This document shows, piece by piece, positions 16,877-24,874 of a stretch of 64,000 nucleotides of DNA. The notes under the pieces are model-generated. The model was not told where the DNA came from. It made no database searches and saw only the letters and a program-made list of their open reading frames with translations. How positions within the stretch are numbered: the first letter of the stretch is position 1; the number at the start of each line of letters is the position of its first letter. The stretch comes from Pseudocoprococcus catus. GTDB lineage: Bacteria; Bacillota; Clostridia; Lachnospirales; Lachnospiraceae. Both the position numbers and the translations under genes were made by a program. Where the stretch lies: positions 33,634 through 97,633 of the forward strand of contig NZ_JAAXCM010000046.1 of assembly GCF_019734885.1 (NCBI RefSeq), given 5' to 3'.

Positions 16877-17791
16877 TTATGATCCCTCTTCATCGGCTCT
16901 GTCTTTTCTATATAATAAACCATCTCTGCATTCGATCTTCCCCTGATTGATCAGGTCAATATATCGTGTCCAGGCATTGTGAACAATGATGACCATTTCT
17001 ATACCCGCGCGCTGATTAATATGCAGCGTCTTCATGTACTTTGCCAGAACTTCATCTTTTGTCATGGGCTTTGTCAGCATCTCACAGGCAATCTGCGACA
17101 GCTGATGTTCCTTGGCAATATTGTCTCTGACAATTTTGGAAATGTCGACCTTCCTTTCGACAGACTGGTGTGCAATGACGTAAGTCTCATACGGCAGTTC
17201 TGCCACTTTCTCCATAGACATAAGTGCTTCCTTCACATAAGCCATATAAGGCAGCTTTGAAACACGCAGAACATCTTCCGACACAATTGCATCACCGATA
17301 CAGCAAATGCCATCCGGCGTCACGACGCCTGTATGTCCGACAGAATGCCCCGGCAGCGAGATCAGCTGAAACACCGCATCATCAATCTGTATTCTCGACT
17401 GTTTCATGTCTATGCCTTTTATATGTATATTCTCCGGATAAAAAATGGCCTGCGTCTGTTTTGCATGTTCTACAGTATCAAAGCCCATATCTCGTATCAT
17501 ATTTTCAGGAGATGCAATGGCATCAGCTTCTTCCTGTGATGTGTAAAAAACAATATCCGGGAACTTTTCCAACAGTAATGCGTTATTGGCCACATGATCA
17601 ATGTGTACATGGGTAAGAATCACAGCCCTGACTTTCCAGTGCCGTTCATCCAACATCTCCATTAAACGTGTGGATTTCATTGGTCCTGAATCAATCAGAA
17701 CCAACTCATCTTCTGTCAAAAAATATCCCGGAACAAAGGCATTACCAATGGATACATATCCTGTTCTATCAGTCAGTTTATGCCATTCCAT
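16877..17791 (-). CDS. MBL-fold metallo-hydrolase
   Basis: Zinc hydrolase of the glyoxalase II/beta-lactamase fold. The motif THVHIDHVANN (T-H-x-H-x-D-H), LPGHSVGHTGVV and CIGDAIVSEDVL supply the metal ligands. A C-terminal helical part ending AGIEMVIIVHNAWTRYIDLINQGKI may be a winged-helix tail seen in LACTB2-like proteins. The substrate is unknown. ATG at 17791 lies one base after the argF stop codon; an earlier ATG at 17806 overlaps argF. No strong ribosome site is seen, so coupling to argF translation is likely. Confidence 0.8.
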   Translation of the reverse strand: MEWHKLTDRTGYVSIGNAFVPGYFLTEDELVLIDSGPMKSTRLMEMLDERHWKVRAVILTHVHIDHVANNALLLEKFPDIVFYTSQEEADAIASPENMIRDMGFDTVEHAKQTQAIFYPENIHIKGIDMKQSRIQIDDAVFQLISLPGHSVGHTGVVTPDGICCIGDAIVSEDVLRVSKLPYMAYVKEALMSMEKVAELPYETYVIAHQSVERKVDISKIVRDNIAKEHQLSQIACEMLTKPMTKDEVLAKYMKTLHINQRAGIEMVIIVHNAWTRYIDLINQGKIECRDGLLYRKDRADEEGS

Positions 17792-17792
17792 C

Positions 17793-18776
17793 TTACAATG
17801 TTGCATCCATGACCGCTTTGATCGTATGCATACGATTCTCAGCTTCATCAAAAACAACAGACTGTGCAGATTCAAAAACTTCATCAGTCACTTCCATCTC
17901 ACTGATACCAAACTTCTCACCGATCTCCTTGCCGATGGTTGTCTTAAGATCATGGAACGCCGGCAGGCAATGCATGAAGATGGCTTTCTCTCCTGCATTC
18001 TCCATTACTTTCTTATTCACCTGATATGGAGATAATTCTTTGATACGTTTTGCCCAGACTTCATCCGGTTCACCCATAGATACCCAGACATCTGTATAGA
18101 TAACATCTGCACCCTTTGTACCTGCTTCTACATCCTCTGTCAGTGTAATGCTGCCGCCTGTCTCCTTGGCAATCGCTTCACACTGTGCCACAATATCAGC
18201 ATCCGGGAAGTATTCCTTACATGTACATGCTGTAAAATGCATACCCATCTTCGCACAAACTACCATCAGGGAATTGCCCATGTTGTAACGGGCATCGCCC
18301 ATGTATGTCATCTTGATACCTTTCAGGTATCCGAACTTCTCACGAATTGTCATAATATCAGCCAGTACCTGTGTCGGATGGAACTGATTGGTCAGACCGT
18401 TCCAGACCGGTACACCGGCATACTTTGCCAGATCATCCACGATGGACTGGTCAAAACCACGGTACTCAATACCATCATAAATACGTCCAAGTACACGTGC
18501 TGTGTCGGCAATGCTTTCCTTCTTGCCAATCTGTGAAGCGGACGGATCAAGGAAAGTGGTATGCATACCAAGATCATTGGCAGCCACTTCAAAAGAACAT
18601 CTTGTTCTTGTACTGTTCTTCTCAAAAATCAGAGCAATATTCTTTCCAGGGTGATTCAAAGTCGGAATTCCCTGTTTCTTCTTTGCCTTCAATTCATCTG
18701 CATGATCAACTAAATATAAAATCTCTTCCGGTGTAAAATCAAGTAACTTTAATAAATGACGTCCTTTTAAATCCAT
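17793..18776 (-). CDS. argF: ornithine carbamoyltransferase
   Basis: Forms citrulline from ornithine and carbamoyl phosphate. Motifs [42 protein letters not shown] and [10 protein letters not shown] are all present, the last containing the ornithine-side Cys. The 327-residue length is standard. Whether it works in synthesis (argF) or in the deiminase pathway (arcB) is not fixed by sequence. No arcA/arcC neighbours are seen and possible ArgR sites lie upstream, which favours synthesis. Confidence 0.9.
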   Translation of the reverse strand: MDLKGRHLLKLLDFTPEEILYLVDHADELKAKKKQGIPTLNHPGKNIALIFEKNSTRTRCSFEVAANDLGMHTTFLDPSASQIGKKESIADTARVLGRIYDGIEYRGFDQSIVDDLAKYAGVPVWNGLTNQFHPTQVLADIMTIREKFGYLKGIKMTYMGDARYNMGNSLMVVCAKMGMHFTACTCKEYFPDADIVAQCEAIAKETGGSITLTEDVEAGTKGADVIYTDVWVSMGEPDEVWAKRIKELSPYQVNKKVMENAGEKAIFMHCLPAFHDLKTTIGKEIGEKFGISEMEVTDEVFESAQSVVFDEAENRMHTIKAVMDATL

Positions 18777-18891
18777 AACAATACCTCTTTATCTTTCTAG
18801 TATAACTTCTTAGTTTTAACTTATCGCATTTTATCTGATCAGCTAAGCCATCCTATTAACAAAGAACGGCTCAAAATCGAAACTGTGTATA

Positions 18892-18920
18892 AGTATACGC
18901 TTATTTTTTGAATTATGCAA
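18892..18920 (-). promoter_or_regulatory. predicted argF promoter overlapping a possible ArgR box
   Basis: On the minus strand TTGCAT (18915-18920), 17-base spacer and TATACT (18892-18897). The -35 box lies in ATGAATAACACTTGCATAAT (about 18912-18931), which resembles a Bacillus-type arginine box; further ATGCA-rich sequence is at 18966-18997. The regulator assignment is inferred. Confidence 0.5.
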
Positions 18921-19035
18921 GTGTTATTCATTAATTTTGTAAAATTATACATATTTTAATTAATATATGCACAGTTTATGCAATACATATGCATAATTAA
19001 ACCTTTCTATCCAGGCAATTCGCTGTCCATATTCT

Positions 19036-19491
19036 TCAATCTTCATTTTCCTGTGCCATCAAAACCATTTTCTCAAAGGACTGTGCAAACTTTTCATCAT
19101 CCTCCGATGTCCTCTTCCTCGGTCCTTTCATGTGGCTCTTATGCGTACTTCGTCTGGCTTTTTTGTTCAAATGGCGTTCCATCAACATCTGATCAATGTT
19201 ATCATTGGTGTACCATTTACCGGATTGATGAATGGCATACGCTCCTTTTCCCAATGCCATTGCTGCCACACCATAATCCTGAGATACAACAATATCTCCC
19301 TTCCGACAAATACTGATCAGCTTATAATCCACCGCATCCGCTCCGGCTCCGACAACAATAACTTTGCTGTAACCAGATGATAATACGTGATTCGTATCAC
19401 ACAGCAATGTTACCGGCACTGCATGCATTTTTGCAACTTTCTCTACAATAGCAACCACCGGGCATGCATCCGCATCGACAAATATCTGCAT
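19036..19491 (-). CDS. YaiI/YqxD family protein (UPF0178, PIN-like)
   Basis: A 151-residue protein starting MQIFVDADACPVV, a strict hallmark of the family. LVVSQDYG-like DIVVSQDYGVAAMALGKGAYAIHQSGKWY and the C-terminal GPRKRTSEDDEKFAQSFEKM are also typical. The fold is related to PIN/NYN nucleases and the aspartates in VDADAC could bind metal, but no activity is established. It stands just before the accessory region. Confidence 0.92.
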   Translation of the reverse strand: MQIFVDADACPVVAIVEKVAKMHAVPVTLLCDTNHVLSSGYSKVIVVGAGADAVDYKLISICRKGDIVVSQDYGVAAMALGKGAYAIHQSGKWYTNDNIDQMLMERHLNKKARRSTHKSHMKGPRKRTSEDDEKFAQSFEKMVLMAQENED

Positions 19492-19525
19492 TACTTTTTT
19501 GCCCCTTTTCCTCTAAATTAACATT

Positions 19526-20116
19526 TTATGAAAATAAACTCAGCTGCTCATATTCGGCCTGTCTCTTCAGCATCACCGGTTCCTGACGCAGAATGACCTG
19601 CATCTTTTCATTATCAAACCAATCTTCCATCTGTTCTTTCTCCAAAATCAACGGCATTCGATCATGGACTTTGATCATTGATTCATTCGCCGCAGTGGTC
19701 AGAATCACAAATCTCCGCTCATTGTCAAACCAGTCACAGAAACCGGCTAAATATAGTACCGACGCATCTGATCTGGTAAATGTGTTCTTTTCTCTTAAAC
19801 GATTCCATTCATAGAATCCACTAGCCGGAATCACAATCCGATGATACCAAACGCCATTACTGAAAGAGGGCTTGTCCAGAACTGTTTCTGCTCTTGCATT
19901 AATGACCAGATTCTTTCCCTTTTGCAGGGGGAATCCCCATTTACAAAGTGACAGCTGCAAGCCATGCTCAGTTTTCTCTATAATCGGTGCTGTGTTTGTT
20001 GGCAAGATATCACCTTGAAACTGTTCTTTACAGATTTTCCAGTCTATGTCAAAACTATATACCACATTACCAATTTCATCCAGCCAGTTAGTATCAATAT
20101 AATATCTGCCGCACAT
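19526..20116 (-). CDS. SOS response-associated peptidase (SRAP/YedK/HMCES)
   Basis: SRAP proteins form a thiazolidine crosslink with abasic sites in single-stranded DNA through Cys2, which is present here in MCGRYY. NARAETVLDKPSF and the RIVIPASGFYEWNRL block contain the conserved Asn, Arg and Glu. AGFCDWFDNERRFVILTTAANESMIKVHDRMPLIL carries the conserved His. At 196 residues it is full length. It starts five bases after the NADAR fragment ends, so both may once have formed an operon dealing with modified DNA. Confidence 0.93.
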   Translation of the reverse strand: MCGRYYIDTNWLDEIGNVVYSFDIDWKICKEQFQGDILPTNTAPIIEKTEHGLQLSLCKWGFPLQKGKNLVINARAETVLDKPSFSNGVWYHRIVIPASGFYEWNRLREKNTFTRSDASVLYLAGFCDWFDNERRFVILTTAANESMIKVHDRMPLILEKEQMEDWFDNEKMQVILRQEPVMLKRQAEYEQLSLFS

Positions 20117-20121
20117 ATTGG

Positions 20122-20505
20122 TTACTTCCCCTTTCGTTTATTTTGCATCACCCAAACGTCGTTTATCCAATTTCTAACCATCATCAGCGCATACCCCAGC
20201 AGATTCTGACCTCTCCATTTCTCCGATTCCAGTCTATTTGAATCCTTCATAGACAAACCAATGCCCCATATCCGATCATTAACCGCACATTCTGCCAGAA
20301 TACTATCCTCCGTATCCAACAACAACTTTTTCAAATCTTTATTCTGTACAAATTTCTCCTTGAGGCCCTCATACACAAGCAACTGCCGAACACCATTCCA
20401 ATAACTATCATTATAGCCTTTCACCTGCCGTCCTAGTGCTTTTATAACCGCCACATCTGTTGTCGCTAATATTTTCTCAGCATTTTCCAAGTACAGGGCT
20501 GTCAA
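20122..20505 (-). pseudogene. NADAR (DUF1768) family protein lacking its N-terminus
   Basis: NADAR domains remove ADP-ribose from modified bases or RNA intermediates. The frame matches only the middle and end of the domain: ALGRQVKGYNDSYWNGVRQLLVYEGLKEKF, LLLDTEDSILAECAVNDRIWGIGLS and WRGQNLLGYALMMVRN. The first third, containing the substrate-binding EHY-type segment, is missing, and the frame meets a stop codon (20506-20508) immediately upstream of a TTG. The lost part coincides with the truncated 3' end of the neighbouring DUF4869 gene, so one deletion probably removed both. Confidence 0.7.
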
Positions 20506-20659
20506 TCACTCCGCTGTCCAGAACCGTAGACTGATCGACATCCTGAATCATCTCTTTCACAAATGGATCAACAATCCAGCTATCTTCATAGTCATATTTA
20601 AAATAGGCTGCTGTATTGTAAACTGATTCCTTCATATTTCCATAATAGATATTTAACAT
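20477..20659 (-). pseudogene. DUF4869 protein, N-terminal fragment
   Basis: The product begins MLNIYYGNMKESVYNTAAYF and continues SWIVDPFVKEMIQDVDQSTVLDSGVIDSPVLGK, strongly like the start of DUF4869 proteins as I remember them. The frame then stops after only 60 residues, where family members continue for about 80 more. Its 3' end overlaps the start of the NADAR fragment in another frame. A good ribosome site GAGGGAAG precedes the ATG, so the stub could still be translated. Confidence 0.65.
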
Positions 20660-20763
20660 TCTACTCACTTCCCTCTTAACCTAAAATTCACATCCATTAT
20701 ACGTTCTGCTTCATCTATTTTTGTCAGTTATTTAATTTATATTATAAGCAAGCCAGAGAATGA

Positions 20764-21003
20764 AGTCAATTTATTTCAATTCTTGAACTTGCTGCTAATG
20801 AATACGAAAATAATCCCCCACCCAAAGATTACATGGATAGATTTAATCTTCAAAAAAGGTTGCGAGGATACCAAAATCACCCTCTTTACTTTCTCAAACA
20901 TCCCGATGTTGACTATACAAATAACATCAGCGAACGAGAACTAAGAAAATTCAAAAGAAAACAAAAGCAAAAATCTTCAGCGTTCATGTTTTTCTTACGC
21001 TGA
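20764..21003 (+). pseudogene. IS66-type transposase C-terminal relic
   Basis: Plus-strand translation gives ILELAANEYENNPPPKDYMD, then HPLYFLKHPDVDYTNNISERELRKFKRKQKQKSSAF before a stop. The block L-x-F-L...D-Y-T-N-N-x-x-E-R-x-L-R-x-x-K is the C-terminal catalytic-Glu region of IS66 (TnpC) transposases. Only about 80 residues remain, with no start codon and no visible insertion ends. Confidence 0.75.
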
Positions 21004-21011
21004 AGATTTTT
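20969..21011. terminator. terminator between IS66 relic and nuclease gene
   Basis: AAAAATCTTCAGCGT (20969-20983) pairs perfectly with ACGCTGAAGATTTTT (20997-21011). The T-run is usable from both sides, and the hairpin lies 27 bases past the nuclease stop codon. Confidence 0.85.
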
Positions 21012-21037
21012 CGTAAATATTTTATTAATTTTAAAAA

Positions 21038-21805
21038 TTACAGTTCCACCGGCTGCAGAACAATCACTTTTATATTCTTCCCGTTTTTTTCCTGCTCTCT
21101 TACAAAAGCAGCTTTAAATACATCTGGATTCTTGATAATATTCTTCTTATCGTATACAAAAAAGAAAACTGTTTTTGCCTTATAATGAAATCCGTCGGCA
21201 CCTAACTCCTCCAACAGCTTTTTCTCAGTCATCGAAGCACGGGTACATTTTGTCTCTATTATCAAGTCATATTCCTCTAAATAAAGATCAGCACGCATCC
21301 CGCCATAACCATTGTCACTCTCTGCTTCCTGTCGTATCAATGGAAATATCGGAACTAATAAAGCATACAACATTCTCTGTAAATCATATTCATTACCTAT
21401 CTGAATCTTTTTCAATTCATCCATAGACATCGTAGCTTTTTTATGCAGCGGGTTCTGGAACATACTTCTATAATACAGATAAAAATTATTTAATATCTGC
21501 TCAATCAGCCTAATTCCAACTGCTTCAGATATCACCGCTTCTGAGATAGTATTAATTTCGTCCAGATAGACTACCGTATCCTTTATCGCTTTTATAATAC
21601 TATTCCGTGTGTCATCTTTAGAAAATTCATTTTCTGTATACCACATTTTAATCTGAATTTCATTCAATTTTCCTTTAGGAAATCCATTTTGATTCAGAAA
21701 GCCTTTCACTTTTCTGCACCAACTGTCATACTCTGCCTTCAGTTTTTCATCATTGGTAATATCTAATAACTTCCATCCTTCCTGAACAAGTTCTTTCATT
21801 TTCAT
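21038..21805 (-). CDS. PD-(D/E)XK nuclease, DpnII/MboI-like domain
   Basis: A 255-residue protein whose last 120 residues form a restriction-endonuclease-like domain. GGMRADLYLEEYDLIIETKCTRAS provides the D...E-x-K catalytic strand. KKLLEELGADGFHYKAKTVFFFVYDKKNIIKNPDVF matches the C-terminal part of DpnII/MboI-type REase domains (EvKmT...QL..D...Y....fVYDp...NP) as I recall them. The N-terminal half is helical and may bind the partner. Its gene begins seven bases after the ATPase gene ends, so they form one operon. An antiphage or abortive-infection effector role is inferred from this pairing, not shown. Confidence 0.75.
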   Translation of the reverse strand: MKMKELVQEGWKLLDITNDEKLKAEYDSWCRKVKGFLNQNGFPKGKLNEIQIKMWYTENEFSKDDTRNSIIKAIKDTVVYLDEINTISEAVISEAVGIRLIEQILNNFYLYYRSMFQNPLHKKATMSMDELKKIQIGNEYDLQRMLYALLVPIFPLIRQEAESDNGYGGMRADLYLEEYDLIIETKCTRASMTEKKLLEELGADGFHYKAKTVFFFVYDKKNIIKNPDVFKAAFVREQEKNGKNIKVIVLQPVEL

Positions 21806-21812
21806 ATATCAT

Positions 21813-22979
21813 TTACTCCATTTTCCATCTAATATAAAACAGAAACATATTGTCCAACACATGAATTGTATCGTCTTTCCATTCCAAAACCTGATAAAGA
21901 CTTCCCAAGGTTTCCAACAACTTTTGCCAATTTTTAAGAGAATCTCTGACCTTCTTGGTTGTAATCATATTCTCCGGTGCACTATTTTTTATTCTTTCCA
22001 TTAACTCTTCGATACTAAGTTCAACCAGCGGCGGATTATCTGACAACACTTTCAAAATCAGTCCATAAATATCTCTCTTGCTGCCATCTGAAAGTGTATA
22101 TTGAAGTCTTTGCTGTCCCCTTGTCGATGGTCCGGCCTTTAATACTCTAACAACGTCTCCATAAGGCAAATTCATGCAAGTAAAACGACAGCTTTCTTCA
22201 ATGACTTCATCCGTTATTGTATCATTGCTATCCGGAAGAAGCCCTATATTCAAGCATATAGACTGCATCAATTGTGGTGAATGGATACTTTCCTTTGCCA
22301 TTCTAGCTATTAAAGACTGCCTCACCTGAATCTGAAGCTTTCCAAATCCTTTTTTTGCAATCTCCTCTAATTCCTCTGTTTTCCATGATTCTATCTCTAT
22401 AACCAGTATGCGTCCCGTAAGATCAGGATTTAACCGAATGGCATCATCTGAGCGATAAGGAAGTGAAACAACTACCGCCTTAAAGCCCATTCTTATGACC
22501 TCTTTCAGCTGGCAGGCTATATCATACTGTATTTCCGGTGGTGCATAATGAAAATCATCCAAAACCAGTACTTTGTCATTCTTTTTGAAATAATCAATAA
22601 CTCTATCTTTGGTGACAAAATAATTTTTTGTGACAGTTATGGATTTCTGCTCAGTTTCAGAAAAAGCTGCACTCTCTTCACTGACTGCCGCTTCCATGGA
22701 AATTCCTACCTTTTTCCCAATTCCTGACCAAAAATCTTTTTCCTTTGAGAAATCATTACCGGACATGCAAACCATATTTGCCGCACCTATGACCTTTTCA
22801 CACAATACTGTCTTTCCTATCTTGGAAGGTCCTACAATGTAAGTCAAATATCCATCTATAGCTAAACTCTGCTGTAATCGCTCTTCATATGTATATTTTG
22901 TTCCCTTTGACTCTCTTGACACATATGTCATCTCCGGGTAAGTTCCTGGTTTAAATACTTCTGAAAACCTTTTATCCAT
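21813..22979 (-). CDS. P-loop ATPase partner of the nuclease (STAND/AAA-like)
   Basis: A 388-residue protein with Walker A GPSKIGKT near residue 52 and Walker B KVLVLDDFHYAPPE near residue 165. VVVSLPYRSDDAIRLNPDLTGRI may be the sensor/arginine region. A helical and winged-helix-like C-terminus ends HVLDNMFLFYIRWK, resembling the tails of archaeal-type ATPases. The start at 22979 follows GAGGTGAT. It lacks a methyltransferase or DNA-translocase partner, so it is not a standard restriction system. I do not recognise a named family for the pair. Confidence 0.72.
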   Translation of the reverse strand: MDKRFSEVFKPGTYPEMTYVSRESKGTKYTYEERLQQSLAIDGYLTYIVGPSKIGKTVLCEKVIGAANMVCMSGNDFSKEKDFWSGIGKKVGISMEAAVSEESAAFSETEQKSITVTKNYFVTKDRVIDYFKKNDKVLVLDDFHYAPPEIQYDIACQLKEVIRMGFKAVVVSLPYRSDDAIRLNPDLTGRILVIEIESWKTEELEEIAKKGFGKLQIQVRQSLIARMAKESIHSPQLMQSICLNIGLLPDSNDTITDEVIEESCRFTCMNLPYGDVVRVLKAGPSTRGQQRLQYTLSDGSKRDIYGLILKVLSDNPPLVELSIEELMERIKNSAPENMITTKKVRDSLKNWQKLLETLGSLYQVLEWKDDTIHVLDNMFLFYIRWKME

Positions 22980-23050
22980 AAATATCACCTCGTTTCACTT
23001 AGTATATCTAATATAACACATTTATACCCCTTTTAACACCTTTTATTCAA

Positions 23051-23169
23051 TCAATTCTCCCCTTTCAATTTCCGATAATAAACATAAAACATCGATGCCG
23101 TTGTACACACGGCAATGGTATCAGCAATCGGTTCTGCCAGGTAAACGCCCATGACAACCAAAAATCACC
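23051..23169 (-). pseudogene. MATE efflux protein C-terminal relic
   Basis: Minus-strand translation gives FLVVMGVYLAEPIADTIAVC, then TTASMFYVYYRKLKGEN and a stop. The A-E-P-I-A-D-x-x-A block followed by a basic tail is the end of MATE family transporters in clostridia. Nothing else of the gene remains; it abuts a terminator. Confidence 0.65.
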
Positions 23170-23205
23170 TTCAAACTATGACTCCATTATAGTCTGAAGG
23201 TGATT
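23163..23205 (-). terminator. terminator of the FNT gene
   Basis: A 16-bp stem with one mismatch (23163-23178 with 23190-23205) is followed by TTTTT on the minus strand, about 50 bases after the FNT stop codon. Confidence 0.8.
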
Positions 23206-23257
23206 CTGTTAAAAGTAATTATCTAATTTATCAGTCACTCATAAATTACATAGCGGC

Positions 23258-23857
23258 TTATATCTTCTTACACGCTGGAATCAGCATCCCACCCACTGCA
23301 TTTCCAAGGCTGATCACAACCACGCACAGAAATGCTCTTGTGGACCACATCTGCGCCACTGACACATAGAACATATCCGCAATGCAATGCTCGAATCCGC
23401 AAAGAATGAATCCTGCCACACAAACGAACAAAATCAATGGATTTTTTGTCTGTTTATAGCCTTCCACTGCAATGTACATCAGTGCACCGCAGAAAATACC
23501 AAGGATAAACAGGCTGATGAGACTGTCATCCACTTTGATCTGACACATACTCTGAGCCTTTTCGGAAATGCCGTTAATCCTACTACCAAGCACCCCCATG
23601 GCCGCCAGCCATGTACCGGCCAGATTACCCACCCAGATAATGACCAGATCAATGATATAGGATTTTGGCTGTTCCACCGCATAGCCGACTTTGCCCGTGA
23701 ACAGGTTCAGACCATGCACACAGATAGAATACAGCCCCGCCGTAAACATCAACGCCCCCACAATCTTATTTTCCAAAGATAAAAACACAATACCGCCTAT
23801 TCCGATGGCAGCACCCGCCAGCACAGCCAGGGCAAATAATCTCACATACTTTCTCAT
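23258..23857 (-). CDS. formate/nitrite transporter (FNT) family channel
   Basis: Pentameric anion channel of the inner membrane. The family blocks AGAAIGIGGIVF, LFTGKVGY (the LFTGN loop, here with K for N) and CGFEHCIADMF (GFEHSIANM) are present, with about six hydrophobic helices. From the ATG at 23857, preceded by GGAGG, the protein has 199 residues, shorter than FocA (about 285) because the N-terminal cytoplasmic helix is missing. Upstream in-frame sequence to 24034 runs through a terminator and a repeat, so it is unlikely to be coding. The substrate may be formate, nitrite, hydrosulfide or another small anion. Confidence 0.85.
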   Translation of the reverse strand: MRKYVRLFALAVLAGAAIGIGGIVFLSLENKIVGALMFTAGLYSICVHGLNLFTGKVGYAVEQPKSYIIDLVIIWVGNLAGTWLAAMGVLGSRINGISEKAQSMCQIKVDDSLISLFILGIFCGALMYIAVEGYKQTKNPLILFVCVAGFILCGFEHCIADMFYVSVAQMWSTRAFLCVVVISLGNAVGGMLIPACKKI

Positions 23858-23942
23858 ACTCTGTACCTCCAAATTCTCATTGAATTTCTGTAATGCTCCG
23901 GCGTCAACCAAATTCAACTGAAATCGCCAACTGCCCCAGGAC

Positions 23943-23990
23943 TTCACGCCACTCCGCCTACAAGCACGGGCTTTGGCCTGTTGCTCGCGT
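23943..23990 (+). repeat. dispersed hairpin repeat, copy C (diverged)
   Basis: The segment with CTACAAGCACGGGCTTTGGC and GTTGCTCGCGT matches the right two thirds of copies A and B; the left third is diverged. It lies in the FNT leader, right after the leader terminator. Confidence 0.7.
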
Positions 23991-24032
23991 AAAAAAAGCC
24001 GGCCGCTGAGCATCACTGCCCAGACGGTCGGC
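23991..24032 (-). terminator. terminator-like hairpin in the FNT leader
   Basis: On the minus strand GCCGACCGTCTGGGC pairs with GCTCAGCGGCCGGC (mismatches near the middle) and runs directly into TTTTTTT. It lies about 57 bases after the predicted start of transcription and well before the gene at 23857. Confidence 0.75.
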
Positions 24033-24095
24033 ATTCAAATCCATTCATACTTCCTGTGGTCAATTCCACTTCCGTCAGTCGTATAAACTAGCTTT

Positions 24096-24124
24096 ATCAT
24101 ACTGAAACTTCACCCGATTGTCAA
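24096..24124 (-). promoter_or_regulatory. predicted promoter of the FNT gene
   Basis: TTGACA (24119-24124), 17-base spacer and TATGAT (24096-24101) on the minus strand. Confidence 0.7.
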
Positions 24125-24247
24125 GTCATTTCCTGCTTTTTACGCATAACAGACATTGATGTTTAATTACATTGACATGGCAGTTCAGTAAATTCAGCAT
24201 TCTTTCGAAATTTTAAGACATAGTCCAATTAATCATTCGGACAACAA

Positions 24248-24847
24248 TTAAGCCAACAGGCCTTTCAGTACTTTCACACAGCCCTCTATTCCCAATTCTC
24301 CGGAATTCAACACGATATCATAATTGCGGTAATCATCCCATCGCTTCATGGTATTGGCTCTGTAATAGTTGGCTCTCTTTTTGTCATATTTCTTGCGGAG
24401 AAACTCCATCCGGTTTGGAGAAATCTGGTAATCCTCCTGGATTCTCTTCTGCTTGAAAGCATCATCCGCATGAATGAATACTTTCACCACACCTTTACAG
24501 TCTTTCAGTGCTTCACTGGCACAGTGTCCCATAAACACTGCAGAACCATTCTGTGCCAGACTTTGAATAGCAGCCTGCTCTGCCAGATAAACCTTGCCTT
24601 CATCCGAAAGCATGTTCATATCCCCTGACTGGGCTTTGCTCATCACAAACACCGTATAGAGAAAGCTGTTGGTCACACCCTCCTCATACTGTTCAATCTG
24701 TTCCACAGAAATATCATATTTCCTGGCAACACGCTCAAGAATTTCTCTGCCGTAACATGGCATTTTGCATTCTTTTGCCAGCAACTCACCAATTCTGGTG
24801 CCGCCGCTGCCAAATTCTCTTTCTATTGTTATATACTGGTACTTCAT
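24248..24847 (-). CDS. cytidylate kinase-like family protein
   Basis: A 199-residue P-loop protein of the AAK6/Cytidylate_kin2 family. It begins YITIEREFGSGGTRIGELLAKECKMPCYGREILE, where GSGGTRIG is the variant P-loop of the group, and has VFMGHCASEAL, FIHADDAFKQKRIQEDY and KKRANYYRANTMKRWDDYRNYDIVLNSG. These proteins are widespread in clostridia and their substrate is unknown. It lies 27 bases downstream of the ABC exporter genes in the same direction and may be co-transcribed. Confidence 0.85.
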   Translation of the reverse strand: MKYQYITIEREFGSGGTRIGELLAKECKMPCYGREILERVARKYDISVEQIEQYEEGVTNSFLYTVFVMSKAQSGDMNMLSDEGKVYLAEQAAIQSLAQNGSAVFMGHCASEALKDCKGVVKVFIHADDAFKQKRIQEDYQISPNRMEFLRKKYDKKRANYYRANTMKRWDDYRNYDIVLNSGELGIEGCVKVLKGLLA

Positions 24848-24874
24848 CCGACTCGCCTTCCTTCTTATGCTGCC

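Noticed and set aside
23858..24034. Longer N-terminus for the FNT channel
   Set aside because: The extension translates a terminator and a repeat and lies before a perfect ribosome site.
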